This document shows, piece by piece, positions 34,807 through 44,059 of a stretch of 64,000 nt of DNA. Position 1 is the stretch's first letter; each line of letters starts with the position of its first letter. Below the pieces are notes generated by a model. It was not told where the DNA came from and did not search any database. It saw only the letters and a list, made by a program, of their open reading frames with translations. Source of the DNA: DASQPR01 sp963836775 (GTDB taxonomy: Bacteria > Actinomycetota > Actinomycetes > Mycobacteriales > Micromonosporaceae); contig CAWIKR010000002.1 of assembly GCA_963836775.1 (NCBI GenBank), forward strand, positions 186,001-250,000, read 5' to 3'. The translations under genes and the position numbers were made by a program.

Positions 34807-35753
34807 CAGCGCCGCCGGGCCAGGTCGGCCGCGCCCACCACTCCCGCCGTGTTGCCCATCGAGGCTGGGACGATGTCGGCGACCGGGAACTTCGCCCGCG
34901 ACGGCAGGCCCTCCGCGAACGCCGCTCGGGCCGGAGCCAGGAGCAGCTCACCGGCCTCGATCACACCGCCGCCGACGACCAGGACCTGCGGATCCAGGAT
35001 CTGTGCCAGGTCGGCGAGTCCGCGACCGAGCCAGTAACCGATCTGGCCGAACGCGTCCACCGCGATCGGATCGCCGGCCATGGCGGCCCGAGTGACCACG
35101 GGCCCGGTCAGCTTGTGCGGGTCGCCACCGACCAGGCTGAGCAGATGTTCGGCGTCGCCGGGTCGGGCCGCCGCCCCGAATTGTGCGAACCGGGTCAGCG
35201 CGTTGCCGCTCGCATACTGCTCCAGGCAACCCTTGGCGCCGCAGCCGCACGGATGACCGTCCCGGACCGCCATGACGTGGCCGAGCTCGCCGGACATGCC
35301 GTGCGCGCCCCGGATCAAGTCGCCACCGATGACGATGCCGCCGCCGATGCCGGTGCCCACCGTAATCAGCACCATCGACTCATCGGCGTGCTTGGCGGCG
35401 CCGAACTGAAACTCGGCCCAGGCCGCGACGTTGCCGTCGTTCTCCACCACGATCGGCACGTCCACCTTGGCCGCGATCTCGTCGTGCAGCGGCTCGTTGC
35501 GCCATGCCAGATTCGGTGCGTAATAGACGGTGGAGCGCTTGACGTCGATCCATCCCGCAGCCCCGATGCCGACGGCTTCGATCGGATGCGAGTCGGAGAG
35601 CTCGTTGATCACATCGATGATCCGGTCCAGAGTCGCGGCGGTGTCTCTGGCCGGCGTGTCCCGGCGGGCGGTGGCGATGACCTTCCCATCGACGTCGACC
35701 ACACCGCCCAGAACCTTGGTTCCACCAATGTCAACGCCAATGGTCAGCGACAC
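34806..35753 (-). CDS. glk: ROK-family glucokinase
   Basis: This 315-residue ROK sugar kinase phosphorylates glucose with ATP. It has the ATP site (GVDIGGTKVLGGVVD), VENDGNVAAWAE with catalytic Asp, TVGTGIGGGIVIGG, and the ROK Zn motif with GHPCGCGAKGCLEQYAS. In Streptomyces GlkA also mediates carbon catabolite repression. It is followed by the EEP gene with a one-base overlap, and DUF5304 lies 49 bp upstream as in Streptomyces. Confidence 0.95.
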   Translation of the reverse strand: MSLTIGVDIGGTKVLGGVVDVDGKVIATARRDTPARDTAATLDRIIDVINELSDSHPIEAVGIGAAGWIDVKRSTVYYAPNLAWRNEPLHDEIAAKVDVPIVVENDGNVAAWAEFQFGAAKHADESMVLITVGTGIGGGIVIGGDLIRGAHGMSGELGHVMAVRDGHPCGCGAKGCLEQYASGNALTRFAQFGAAARPGDAEHLLSLVGGDPHKLTGPVVTRAAMAGDPIAVDAFGQIGYWLGRGLADLAQILDPQVLVVGGGVIEAGELLLAPARAAFAEGLPSRAKFPVADIVPASMGNTAGVVGAADLARRR

Positions 35754-35802
35754 GACTCACTCATGCTTTCTTGGGTCCGGGTGCCGGCGGCGAGCGCGCC
35801 GG

Positions 35803-36799
35803 TCACTTCGGCTCCGCTTTCCTGGCCGGCGTCTTCTTGGCCGCAGACTTCTTAGCAGATCGCGCCGTCGAGGCTGGTGGCTCGGCTCCGGTGGTCTCAG
35901 AACGTGTCGCGCCGGCCGGTGGATCGGTCGGCATCGGAACCGCCTTCTTCGCCGCCGCCTTCTTCGCGACCGCCTGTCTTCGCGGGGGCCGTCTTCGCGG
36001 GGGCCTTCTTCGCGGGGGCCGTCTTCGCGGGGGCCGTCTTCGCGGGGGCCGTCTTCGCGGGGGCCGTCTTCGCCACCGCCGTCGTCGGGACCTCTGTATC
36101 GGCCGCCGCGGTCGTCGGGGTCGGCTCCGACGCCGCGACCTTCTTGGCAACCGCCTTCTTCGCCACGGCCTTCTTCGCCACGGCCTTCTTCGCAATCGGC
36201 TTCGGCGCCGGGGCCTCGGACGGCCGGCGATCGTCCTGCACCCGGGTCGCGGCCTGCCACACGCTGCCGAAATCGGCGAAGTTCGGCCACGACGAGTCGC
36301 CCTGATCCTCGGCCGCCGCTTCGGCCGGCTCGGTCAACGGCTCCTCATCCGGCTCCGCACCTGCCGGGATGTCCATGACCGAATGCGGCTGGCCGCGGCG
36401 CGCCGCCTCGCCGAACGCCCGCAGGATCGAGGTCAGCCCGGCGGCGAGATCGCTGGCACCGCTGGCCAGGCGCTCGGCAAACTCCGGCGACGGGTCCCGG
36501 ATCGCGGCGATCGCGCGGCAGATCGGGCAGATGCAGCACTCGGCCGAGCCGGTGGCGATGTGATGCCCGGTCGGAGCCGGCGCGGCGGCCGGCGGCGGTT
36601 CCGGTGGGCGGCCGCCCAGGAAACGCATCGCCAGATTCGCCAGACCTGCCAGGTCGTCCAGGGTCGGGCCCTGGTCATCGCGTTGATCGCGGTGGCCGTC
36701 GCGGGCACTGCCGGATCTCCGGGACGCCCGGGACGCGAATGAGGCCGCTGCGAGAGCCGCCGCTACCAGCCGTTCTGCCTCTTCCCGTGCGGTCGCCAT
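35803..36799 (-). CDS. DUF5304-like protein with histone H1-like (AKKA/AKTAP) tail, one-base frameshift
   Basis: The conserved N-terminal 150 residues (MATAREEAERLVAAALAA, CCICPICRAIAAIRDPSPEF, SGASDLAAGLTSILRAFGEA) match the DUF5304 type with a CxxCxxC cysteine cluster. The rest is a Lys/Ala/Pro-rich tail with KKAVA units and seven or so AKTAP pentads, encoded by 15-bp DNA repeats (35986-36074 and 36140-36195). The frame breaks near 35985. Without one extra base the tail continues KKAAAKKAV and ends RKAEPK, 331 residues. It resembles bacterial H1-like DNA-binding tails. It lies between SRPBCC and glk. Confidence 0.75.
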
Positions 36800-36805
36800 C
36801 GCCGA

Positions 36806-37255
36806 TCAGTCCTTCCGGGATTCCACTCGCCGTTTCAGCTCTTTGAGTGCCGTATCCATAATCATCTTCTCGGCCTTGCGCTTGAACATCCCCATCATCG
36901 CGATCGAGAGATCAACCGCCAGGGAGTAGGTCACGGTCGAAGTGCCGTCGCCGTTGTCCTCGATGTCGTAGGACCCGACCTGCGCCTTCTGCATCTTGGA
37001 CGGGCTGACCAGGTGCCACTCGATCCGGGAGATGTCCTCGGCATACTCATATTCCAAGGTGTACTCGTCGGCGACGACGCTCGCATCTATCACGAAGCGG
37101 ACCTTGCTCGCGTAGCCGTCCTCATACTCCTCGACGACCTCGACCGAGCGCGCGGCCGACACCCACTCCGGGTACCTCGGGAAATCGCAGATAACCTCGG
37201 AAATGGCAGACGGCTCGGCCGCGATGACAATTGATTGGGTGGAGTGCTCCGCCAT
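36806..37255 (-). CDS. SRPBCC-family protein, TB16.3 (Rv2185c) homologue
   Basis: This 149-residue cyclase/dehydrase-like protein has the family start (MAEHSTQSIVIAAEPSAISE), FPRYPEWVSAARSVEV, and a C-terminal helix MKRKAEKMIM-like segment (FKRKAEKMIMDTALKELKRR). Function is unknown; the fold binds hydrophobic ligands. ATG 37255 fits homologues; the longer ORF to 37981 is antisense to fadD. It is directly opposite fadD, as TB16.3 is near fadD15 in mycobacteria. Confidence 0.9.
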   Translation of the reverse strand: MAEHSTQSIVIAAEPSAISEVICDFPRYPEWVSAARSVEVVEEYEDGYASKVRFVIDASVVADEYTLEYEYAEDISRIEWHLVSPSKMQKAQVGSYDIEDNGDGTSTVTYSLAVDLSIAMMGMFKRKAEKMIMDTALKELKRRVESRKD

Positions 37256-37375
37256 GCCCCGCAGGTTACCGTGCGGCACGAACCGGTATTTTGCGGATAC
37301 CGGCTTCATCTTCACGCGTGGCGCTCGGCCGGACACACTGCCTGACGACGGACCGACGATCCGAGGAGTTTTGAC

Positions 37376-39178
37376 GTGCGTGAGTTCGAGGTTCCACCGG
37401 TCGCCACCATCCACGAAACGGCCAACCTGACCGATCCGGTCTGGGAAAACGCCGATGTCGCGCCTGAGGCGCCGCAATTCGCCCGGCGAGTGGGTGGCAG
37501 CGACGACTACCAGGACGTCACCTGCGCGGAGTTCAAGGCCGCGGTGGTGGACCTGGCCCGAGGGCTGATCAGCGCCGGCATCCAGGCGGGCGACCGGGTC
37601 GGCCTGATGAGCAAGACGCGGTACGAATGGACGCTGATCGACTACGCCATCTGGGCCGCCGGGGCGATCACCGTACCGATCTACGAGACGTCCAGCACCG
37701 AGCAGGTGGCCTGGATCTTGTCCGATTCCGGCGCTGTCGGGTGTTTCGTCGAGACCGGTCACCACCAGGAGCTCGTCGACGAAGCCCGGGGCGAGGCGCC
37801 GGCGCTGCGGGACGTGTGGAACATCGACGACGGCGAGGTCGATGCCCTGTCTTCGGCCGGTGCCGCGGTGCCGGAGTCGGTGGTCGCGGACCGGCGCCGT
37901 GATCTCCGTGCCGACGACGTCGCCACGATCATCTACACCAGCGGCACCACCGGCCGCCCCAAGGGCTGCGTACTCACCCATCGGAACATGTATTCCGATA
38001 TTGCCAACGCTATTCCGGGCCTGCGCAACCTGTTCAATCAGGGGGCCAGCACGCTGCTATTCCTGCCGCTGGCGCACTCGTTCGCCCGGCTGATCCAGAT
38101 CGGCGTGGTCACCGCCCGGTGCCGCACCGCGCACAGCAGCGACGTCAAGAACCTGGTCAACGACCTGGCCGCGTTCCGTCCGACGTTCGTGCTCGCGGTG
38201 CCCCGGGTCTTCGAGAAGGTCTACAACGGCGCCAAGCAGCGCGCCCACGCCGACGGCAAGGGCGCGATCTTCGACCGGGCCGACCGGGCGGCGGTCGCCT
38301 ATAGCCGGGCGCTGGACACGCCGTCCGGCCCGGGCTTCGGCCTGCGGATGCAGCATCGGCTCTTCGATCGCCTGGTCTATGGCAAGCTCCGGGCCGCGCT
38401 CGGCGGCCGGTGCGAGGCCGCGATCTCCGGCGGCGCCCCGCTCGGCGCCCGGCTGGCGCACTTCTTCCGGGGCATCGGGGTGACCGTTTATGAGGGCTAC
38501 GGCCTGACCGAGACCTCCCCCGCGGCCGCGGTGAACCTGCAGGACGCGGTCCGGCTCGGCACTGTCGGCCGGCCGCTGCCCGGCGTCACGATCCGGATCG
38601 CCGACGACGGCGAGATCATGATCAAGGGCGACCTGGTGTTCCAGGAGTACTGGAACAACCCGGCCGCGACCGCCGAAGCCCTGGACGCCGACCGCTGGTT
38701 CCACACCGGCGACTTGGGCGGCCTGGACGACGACGGCTACCTGAAGATCACCGGCCGGAAGAAGGAGATCCTGGTGACGGCCGGCGGCAAGAACGTCGCG
38801 CCGGCCGTGCTGGAGGATCGGTTGCGGGCCCATCCGCTGGTCAGCCAGTGCATGGTCGTCGGCGACCAGCGACCGTTCATCGCCGCCCTGGTGACCATCG
38901 ATGAGGAAGCCTGGCCGAAGTGGTTGGCCGAGCGCGGCCTGCCGGAGAATGCGACGGTCGCCGATATGCGCGAGGATTCGGTGTTGACGGCGGAGATTCA
39001 GGCCGCGGTCGATTCGGCCAACCGCGCCGTCTCGGCCGCCGAGGCGATCAAGACCTTCCGGATCCTGCCGCGGGACTGGTCCGAAGAGACCGGCGAGATC
39101 ACGCCGTCTCTTAAGGTGAAGCGCAATGTCGTGATGAAGGAGTACGCCGACGAAATCGCGGCCATTTACGGTAACTGA
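37376..39178 (+). CDS. fadD15: Long-chain fatty-acid-CoA ligase, FadD15 type
   Basis: This 600-residue ANL-superfamily enzyme makes acyl-CoA from fatty acid, ATP and CoA. The P-loop IIYTSGTTGRPKGCVLTH, the A5 motif YEGYGLTETSPAAAVN, WFHTGDLG, and the C-terminal ITGRKKEILVTAGGKNVAP are all present. The form with KEILVTAGGKNVAP is the bacterial FadD15-like subgroup. GTG 37376 has GAGGAG upstream. It is divergent from the TB16.3 homologue. The two-component system follows 28 bp later, probably transcribed with it. Confidence 0.94.
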   Translation: MREFEVPPVATIHETANLTDPVWENADVAPEAPQFARRVGGSDDYQDVTCAEFKAAVVDLARGLISAGIQAGDRVGLMSKTRYEWTLIDYAIWAAGAITVPIYETSSTEQVAWILSDSGAVGCFVETGHHQELVDEARGEAPALRDVWNIDDGEVDALSSAGAAVPESVVADRRRDLRADDVATIIYTSGTTGRPKGCVLTHRNMYSDIANAIPGLRNLFNQGASTLLFLPLAHSFARLIQIGVVTARCRTAHSSDVKNLVNDLAAFRPTFVLAVPRVFEKVYNGAKQRAHADGKGAIFDRADRAAVAYSRALDTPSGPGFGLRMQHRLFDRLVYGKLRAALGGRCEAAISGGAPLGARLAHFFRGIGVTVYEGYGLTETSPAAAVNLQDAVRLGTVGRPLPGVTIRIADDGEIMIKGDLVFQEYWNNPAATAEALDADRWFHTGDLGGLDDDGYLKITGRKKEILVTAGGKNVAPAVLEDRLRAHPLVSQCMVVGDQRPFIAALVTIDEEAWPKWLAERGLPENATVADMREDSVLTAEIQAAVDSANRAVSAAEAIKTFRILPRDWSEETGEITPSLKVKRNVVMKEYADEIAAIYGN

Positions 39179-39206
39179 ACAGGCGATCATCGCGATCCGG
39201 GTCGCG

Positions 39207-40802
39207 ATGCTGCTGCTCGTCGCGGTGGTCAGCGTGGCCGCGACGACCACCCTTGGGACGCTCGCCTGGGTGGCGCTGCTGGCGGTGTGCGCGATTCCGG
39301 CGTGGCTGGCGCCGGACCACCGGATCCTGGCACCGGTCGGCCGGGCCGCGGAGGTCGTCGTCACCTGCATCGCCGCCGAGAGCGTGGTCCGCTACGCCGG
39401 CGACCACGGCTTGGTGACGCCGCCCGGCTTCGCCGCCGGCACCGTACTGAGCTATCTGGCGGTCCCGCCGGTGGTCGCGGCGCTGGACCGCAAGCGCCAG
39501 GAAGTCTTTGTGCTGCTCGGTCTGGCGTTCGTCACGCTGACCGTGATCGCGATCGTCGACATGCGATATGACGACCGCGGCTGGATCATCAACGCCGGCC
39601 AGTGGCTGGTGCTGGCGATCGGCGCCAGCGCGATGTCGATCGCGGCTCGGTCACTGCTGTCCAACCGGCGCGACCGCCCGCAGCCGTACGCGGAAGCCAC
39701 CCGGTTGCTGACCCAGCTGCGCACTGTCGCGCGGCAGTTGCCCGGCGCCACCCTCGACCCCGGTGGCCTGGCCGAACACTTGCTCGATGACGTCCGGAAG
39801 GTGGCCCGCGCCGATCGGGCCGCGGTGCTCTGTGCCAGCGGCGGCTCCCGTCTGGTGGTGCTCGCCCAGTCCGGCCTGGACCGGGTTGATTGGGAGACGT
39901 CGCTGGACTCGGACTCGATGATCGCCGAGGTGTGGGCCAGCCAGCAGCCGCAGACCTCCCATCGATCGCAGGCGCGGTCGGCTCCTAACGGCGATGTCAC
40001 CGCGCTCGTGGTGCCGCTGGTGACCGGAGTTCGTACTGTCGGATTGTTGGCAGTAGAAGCGGACATTTCTCATGCGTACCCCCATTCGGTCGTGTCCAGC
40101 GTGGCCGCGCTCGCGGCGCCCGCCGCACTCCGCCTGGAGGCCGCGCTGCTCTTTGACGAGGTCCGGTCGCTGGCCACCAATGAGGAGCGTCAGCGTCTGG
40201 CCCGGGAGATTCACGATGGCGTCGCCCAGGAGCTGGTGATGGTCGGCTACGGCATCGACAACACCCTCGCGGTGCTGCCGACCGACGCGGCCGAGGCCGC
40301 CGGCGAGCTCAAGACGCTCCGCGGCGAGGTCACCCGCGTCATCACTGAGCTGCGGCTCTCCCTGTTCGAGCTGCGCAGCGAGGTGGACCGCCACGGCGGT
40401 CTGGCGGCGGCGATTTCGGAGTATGCCCGGACCGTCGGCTCGTCGGCCGGACTCCGGGTGCACATGTCGCTGGACGAGTCCACGGCCCGGCTGCCGGCCG
40501 CCGTCGAGGCTGAACTATTGCGGATCGCGCAAGAAGCGATCACCAATGCCCGCAAGCACGCGGGTGCCGAGAACCTCTGGGTGACCTGCGTCGTGGACCC
40601 GCCATTCGCCGAGGTCGAAGTCTCGGATGATGGGCAAGGAATGAGCGAGTCCAGGCCCGAGGGCCGTTACGGTCTTGCGATCATGGCGGAGAGAGCGGAA
40701 CGTATCCGAGGCCGGTTGGAAATCCGACCGCGGCAGCCTAGTGGCACTACAGTCGCCGTCGTGATAGGAACATCACCACGTCGCGGCAGCGTGTCAGCCT
40801 AG
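39207..40802 (+). CDS. Sensor histidine kinase (NarL/DesK-type HisKA_3)
   Basis: This 531-residue kinase has four or so N-terminal hydrophobic helices (to about residue 150), a GAF-like domain (about 165-310), and a HisKA_3 dimerisation domain with REIHDGVAQELVMVGYG (phospho-His336). Its HATPase domain carries EAITNARKHAG and DDGQGM. It phosphorylates the response regulator encoded 20 bp downstream. ATG 39207 is the only in-frame start after stops at 39132 and 39135. The signal is unknown; the location between fadD and pimB' hints at membrane or envelope status. Confidence 0.93.
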   Translation: MLLLVAVVSVAATTTLGTLAWVALLAVCAIPAWLAPDHRILAPVGRAAEVVVTCIAAESVVRYAGDHGLVTPPGFAAGTVLSYLAVPPVVAALDRKRQEVFVLLGLAFVTLTVIAIVDMRYDDRGWIINAGQWLVLAIGASAMSIAARSLLSNRRDRPQPYAEATRLLTQLRTVARQLPGATLDPGGLAEHLLDDVRKVARADRAAVLCASGGSRLVVLAQSGLDRVDWETSLDSDSMIAEVWASQQPQTSHRSQARSAPNGDVTALVVPLVTGVRTVGLLAVEADISHAYPHSVVSSVAALAAPAALRLEAALLFDEVRSLATNEERQRLAREIHDGVAQELVMVGYGIDNTLAVLPTDAAEAAGELKTLRGEVTRVITELRLSLFELRSEVDRHGGLAAAISEYARTVGSSAGLRVHMSLDESTARLPAAVEAELLRIAQEAITNARKHAGAENLWVTCVVDPPFAEVEVSDDGQGMSESRPEGRYGLAIMAERAERIRGRLEIRPRQPSGTTVAVVIGTSPRRGSVSA

Positions 40803-40821
40803 AAGGAAGAGACAACCGGCT

Positions 40822-41490
40822 ATGTCCACCAGCACCACCCCGACGGCCCGCACGCGGGTTCTGCTCGTCGATGATCACGACCTGATCCGCAAGGGCCTGC
40901 GACACGCCTTCGAGCGCGACCGTCAGTTCGAGGTGATCGGCGAGGCGGCCACCGCTGCCGAGGCCGTCCGACAAGCCGGCAACCTCCAGCCCGACGTCGT
41001 GATCATGGACCTGCGTCTGCCGGATGGGAGTGGCCTCGAGGCCACCCGCGCGCTCCGCAAGACCAGCTCCACCATGGGCATCGTGGTCCTGACGATGTAT
41101 GCGGGCGATGACCAGCTCTTCGGTGCGCTGGAAGCCGGTGCGAGCGCGTTCGTCCCGAAGACCGCCCCGGCTGACGAGGTGGTGGCCGCCGCGCGGCACG
41201 CCGCCTCGGCGCCGTCCGCGTTCACCGCGGCCGACCTGGCCGAGGCGATGAAGCGCCGGCTCGCCCCGAGCGGCCCGCAGCTGTCGCCGCGCGAGGGTCA
41301 GGTCCTGCGCCTGCTCGCCGATGGCATGAGCGTGGCCGGCATCGCCAAGCAGCTGTTCGTCTCCGAGTCGACGGCCAAGACGCACATCTCCAAGCTCTAC
41401 GAGAAGCTCGGCGCCGCCAACCGGGCCCAGGCCCTGATGACGGCTCTGCGGCTGGGCCTGCTCGAGGCACCGGACACGCCGAAGTTCTAA
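40822..41490 (+). CDS. NarL/LuxR-family response regulator
   Basis: This 222-residue regulator has a receiver domain (VLLVDDHDLIRKGL acidic pocket, VIMDLRLPDG with phospho-Asp63, LTMYAGDD Thr, FVPKTAP Lys) and a C-terminal LuxR HTH (LSPREGQVLRLLADGMS, ESTAKTHISKLYEKLG). It is the cognate partner of the upstream kinase. The start ATG 40822 follows a GAAGGAAGAG purine tract. A perfect terminator follows at 41500. Confidence 0.95.
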   Translation: MSTSTTPTARTRVLLVDDHDLIRKGLRHAFERDRQFEVIGEAATAAEAVRQAGNLQPDVVIMDLRLPDGSGLEATRALRKTSSTMGIVVLTMYAGDDQLFGALEAGASAFVPKTAPADEVVAAARHAASAPSAFTAADLAEAMKRRLAPSGPQLSPREGQVLRLLADGMSVAGIAKQLFVSESTAKTHISKLYEKLGAANRAQALMTALRLGLLEAPDTPKF

Positions 41491-41499
41491 CGGATCATC

Positions 41500-41536
41500 G
41501 AAAGCGGCGCCGTTCCACGGGACCGGCGCCGCTTTC
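41500..41536 (+). terminator. Terminator of the two-component operon
   Basis: A perfect 13-bp stem GAAAGCGGCGCCG with CGGCGCCGCTTTC has an 11-nt loop, followed by GTTGTCT. Confidence 0.85.
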
Positions 41537-41577
41537 GTTGTCTGCGTCCCCGCCCCGTCCCTGCCTCCGTCCCCTGT

Positions 41578-41627
41578 GGATCGTGCGACGTTGGGAGGGC
41601 CATAGGCACCCCAACTTCGCAAGATCC
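41578..41627. repeat. Palindromic intergenic element, family A copy 2
   Basis: The arms GGATCGTGCGACGTTGG (41578-41594) and CCAACTTCGCAAGATCC (41611-41627) pair over 17 bp with two mismatches. The sequence is homologous to 17280-17333, including the AGCAC/GGCAC-CCCAAC junction. Confidence 0.75.
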
Positions 41628-41648
41628 CGGGTCGGAGGAGGAGGGAGG

Positions 41649-42788
41649 TCAAACTGCGTCGTGCGTACGCGCGCTGAGCAGCGCCGTCATCCGGGCCGCC
41701 TGGCGTTCCCACGGCCACTCCACCTCGGTCCAGGCCCGGCCCGCGGCACCCATCCGGCGCGCCAGATCACGATCGGTCAGCAGTCTCACCAGACGATCTA
41801 CCAGCGCCTCCAGATCCCGGCCGCCGACCACGAACCCGGTCTCCCCCTCCAGCACCGCGTCGGGTGCGCCACCGGAGTCGCCGGCCACCACTGGCAACCC
41901 GCAGGCGGACGCCTCCAGATAGACGATTCCGAGACCCTCGACATCCAGCCCACCGCGGCGGGTCCGGCACGGCATCGCGTAGACGTCGCCGGCCGCGTAG
42001 TGCGCGGGCAGCTCGTCCAGCGGCACCGAACCGGTGAACACGACGTGCTCGGCGACCCCGGTCGCGGCCGCCAGGCGGCGTAGCCGCTTGCGGTCCGGGC
42101 CACCGCTGACCAGCAGCAGGGCCGCGTCGGGCACCTTCTCCCGGACCCGCGGCAGGGCCCGGATCAGCTGGTCCTGGCCCTTGCGCGGAACCAGCCGGGA
42201 CACGCACACGATCACCGGGCGGTCCGACAGGTGGTAGCGCTCGCGGATCTCGGAGCCGTCCACCTTCGGGTGAAAGTGATCGATGTCGACGCCTGGTGCC
42301 AGCCGCTTCAGCGCGGTCACCCCGCCCATCGCCCGTTCCAGCTTGGCTCGGGTGTAACCGCCCAGGTAGGTCACGATGTCGTTGCCGCGGCCGATCCGCT
42401 TGAGCGCGGCCCGGGCGCCGGGCAGCTGGGCCCAGCCCGCCTCGTGACCGTGCGTCTGCGCCACCGCCCACTCGATCCCGGCCTTGCGCCGCAGGTGGGC
42501 GGCCATCAGCCCGAGCGGCGCCGCGGCACCGAACCAGACCGTGTCGCAGCCGTGGGCTCGCGCCAGTTCGGCGGCCCGCCGGTTCACCGCCGGCGCCGGC
42601 AGCAGCACGCTGGTCTGCTCCCGGATCACCGGGAACGGCTGCTGCCGGTCGAAGTCGGCGGACCCGCGCCAGTCCGAGCAGTAGACCACCACCGAGTCGG
42701 CCGGCTGCCGGATCGCCAGGTTGTGCACGAACCGTTGGATGCCGCCGTTGCGCGGCGGGAAGTCGTTGGTGACGAGAAGTGTCTTCAT
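41649..42788 (-). CDS. pimB: GT4 phosphatidylinositol mannosyltransferase PimB'-like
   Basis: This 379-residue GT-B glycosyltransferase is homologous to Rv2188c (PimB'), which adds the second mannose to PIM1. It has LVTNDFPPRNGGIQRFVHNL at the acceptor side, a VCVSRLVPRKGQD GT4 motif, and the E-x7-E motif EGLGIVYLE with the donor site ASACGLPVVAGDSGGAP. The product supports phosphatidylinositol mannosides in the envelope. ATG 42788 overlaps the stop of the upstream M48 protease gene (ATGA). Confidence 0.92.
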   Translation of the reverse strand: MKTLLVTNDFPPRNGGIQRFVHNLAIRQPADSVVVYCSDWRGSADFDRQQPFPVIREQTSVLLPAPAVNRRAAELARAHGCDTVWFGAAAPLGLMAAHLRRKAGIEWAVAQTHGHEAGWAQLPGARAALKRIGRGNDIVTYLGGYTRAKLERAMGGVTALKRLAPGVDIDHFHPKVDGSEIRERYHLSDRPVIVCVSRLVPRKGQDQLIRALPRVREKVPDAALLLVSGGPDRKRLRRLAAATGVAEHVVFTGSVPLDELPAHYAAGDVYAMPCRTRRGGLDVEGLGIVYLEASACGLPVVAGDSGGAPDAVLEGETGFVVGGRDLEALVDRLVRLLTDRDLARRMGAAGRAWTEVEWPWERQAARMTALLSARTHDAV

Positions 42789-44041
42789 CGTTCGCCTCGG
42801 GCATATGCGGTCGCCGCGGCGATCCGTTCCACGGTGGACGGATGGCTGGCGAACAGGGTGTATTCGAACGGGTTCGGATCAGGGTTAGCCAGGTTGAGCG
42901 CCGACAGCGACCGTTGCATCGCCCCGAACGACGCCGGGTCGTTGGTCAGCACCAGCGCATGGTGATCGGCCCGGGCCTCGATGTGCCGGCTTACGTAATT
43001 CATCAACGGCTGGGACAGCAGCCCGGCAATCGTCGCGACCGCCAGGATCAGGCCGATGGCGCGCGGATCGGATATCGACCCGACGCCGGCCCGGCGCAGC
43101 AGCCAGCCCCACTCGCCCAGCAGGTAGACGACGATGACCGCGGCCGCGGCGCCGAGCGCGCCGATCAGCGTGCCGGTCACCACGTCGCCGTCCTTGGCGT
43201 GACCCAGCTCGTGGGCCACCACGCTGACCACCTGATCGTCCGGCGCCTGCTGCAACAGGGTGTCGTAGACGACGATGCGGCGGGTCGCGCCGAACCCGGA
43301 GACGTAGGCGTTCACGGCTCGGGTCCGCCGGGACGCGTCGGCGACCAGAACATCCGTCACCGGTACGCCGTCCCGATCGGCCAATTGCATCAGCGAGGTT
43401 CGAAGCGGCGAGTCCGGCATCGGTGTGAACTTGTTGAAGACCGGCTCGACCAGCACCGGGAAGACGAACGACAGCAGCACCACGATCGCCGCCGCGCCGG
43501 CCGCCGCCCAGGCCCACCACCACCGCGGCACGAAATGCACGATGGTGTAGAAGCCGAGCAGTGCGATCGCGCCGATCACCGCGGAGACCGCGTAGCCCTT
43601 GAGGACGTCGACGAACCACCCGCTCCAGCCCTGGGTGGACAGGCCGAACCGGCGTTGCACCACATGCTGGCGGGCCGAGAAGGGCAGCGTCACGAGCGTC
43701 GCCATGAACAGAATGACCAGGCCGCCGACGAGTGCCCGGGCGATCCAGCCGCCGCCGAACGGGCGCGCCACGGCGGCCACGATGTGAGCGCCGAGCGGAG
43801 TCAGCCCGAGCACCACGGCGACGGCGAGTCCAACCAGGATCGATCCATAGGTCCCGGGGCGCAGTGCCGAGGTAAAGGACCGCCCACGCGCCACCTGGTC
43901 GGCCGGCAGCGAGCGAAGCGCAGCCAGCTGATCAGATCGGGGGGCGGGTGCTTCATGCCACGGCACCAGCACCGCGGCGGTCACGGCGATGGCCACGACG
44001 AGCACGGCGAGCGCGATCAGAGCCCAGGTCCGGACAGTCAC
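42785..44041 (-). CDS. M48-family membrane metalloprotease (CAAX protease/Ste24-like)
   Basis: This 418-residue protein has several hydrophobic helices and the zinc site HELGH (in VVAHELGHAKDGD) with the third ligand in HIEARADHHAL. A further conserved segment is ASHPSTVERI. It probably acts in membrane-protein quality control or processing. GTG 44041. It is coupled to pimB' by an ATGA overlap and lies 18 bp downstream of the NYN gene. Confidence 0.92.
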   Translation of the reverse strand: MTVRTWALIALAVLVVAIAVTAAVLVPWHEAPAPRSDQLAALRSLPADQVARGRSFTSALRPGTYGSILVGLAVAVVLGLTPLGAHIVAAVARPFGGGWIARALVGGLVILFMATLVTLPFSARQHVVQRRFGLSTQGWSGWFVDVLKGYAVSAVIGAIALLGFYTIVHFVPRWWWAWAAAGAAAIVVLLSFVFPVLVEPVFNKFTPMPDSPLRTSLMQLADRDGVPVTDVLVADASRRTRAVNAYVSGFGATRRIVVYDTLLQQAPDDQVVSVVAHELGHAKDGDVVTGTLIGALGAAAAVIVVYLLGEWGWLLRRAGVGSISDPRAIGLILAVATIAGLLSQPLMNYVSRHIEARADHHALVLTNDPASFGAMQRSLSALNLANPDPNPFEYTLFASHPSTVERIAAATAYARGER

Positions 44042-44059
44042 GCGGGCCAGCGTAACGGG

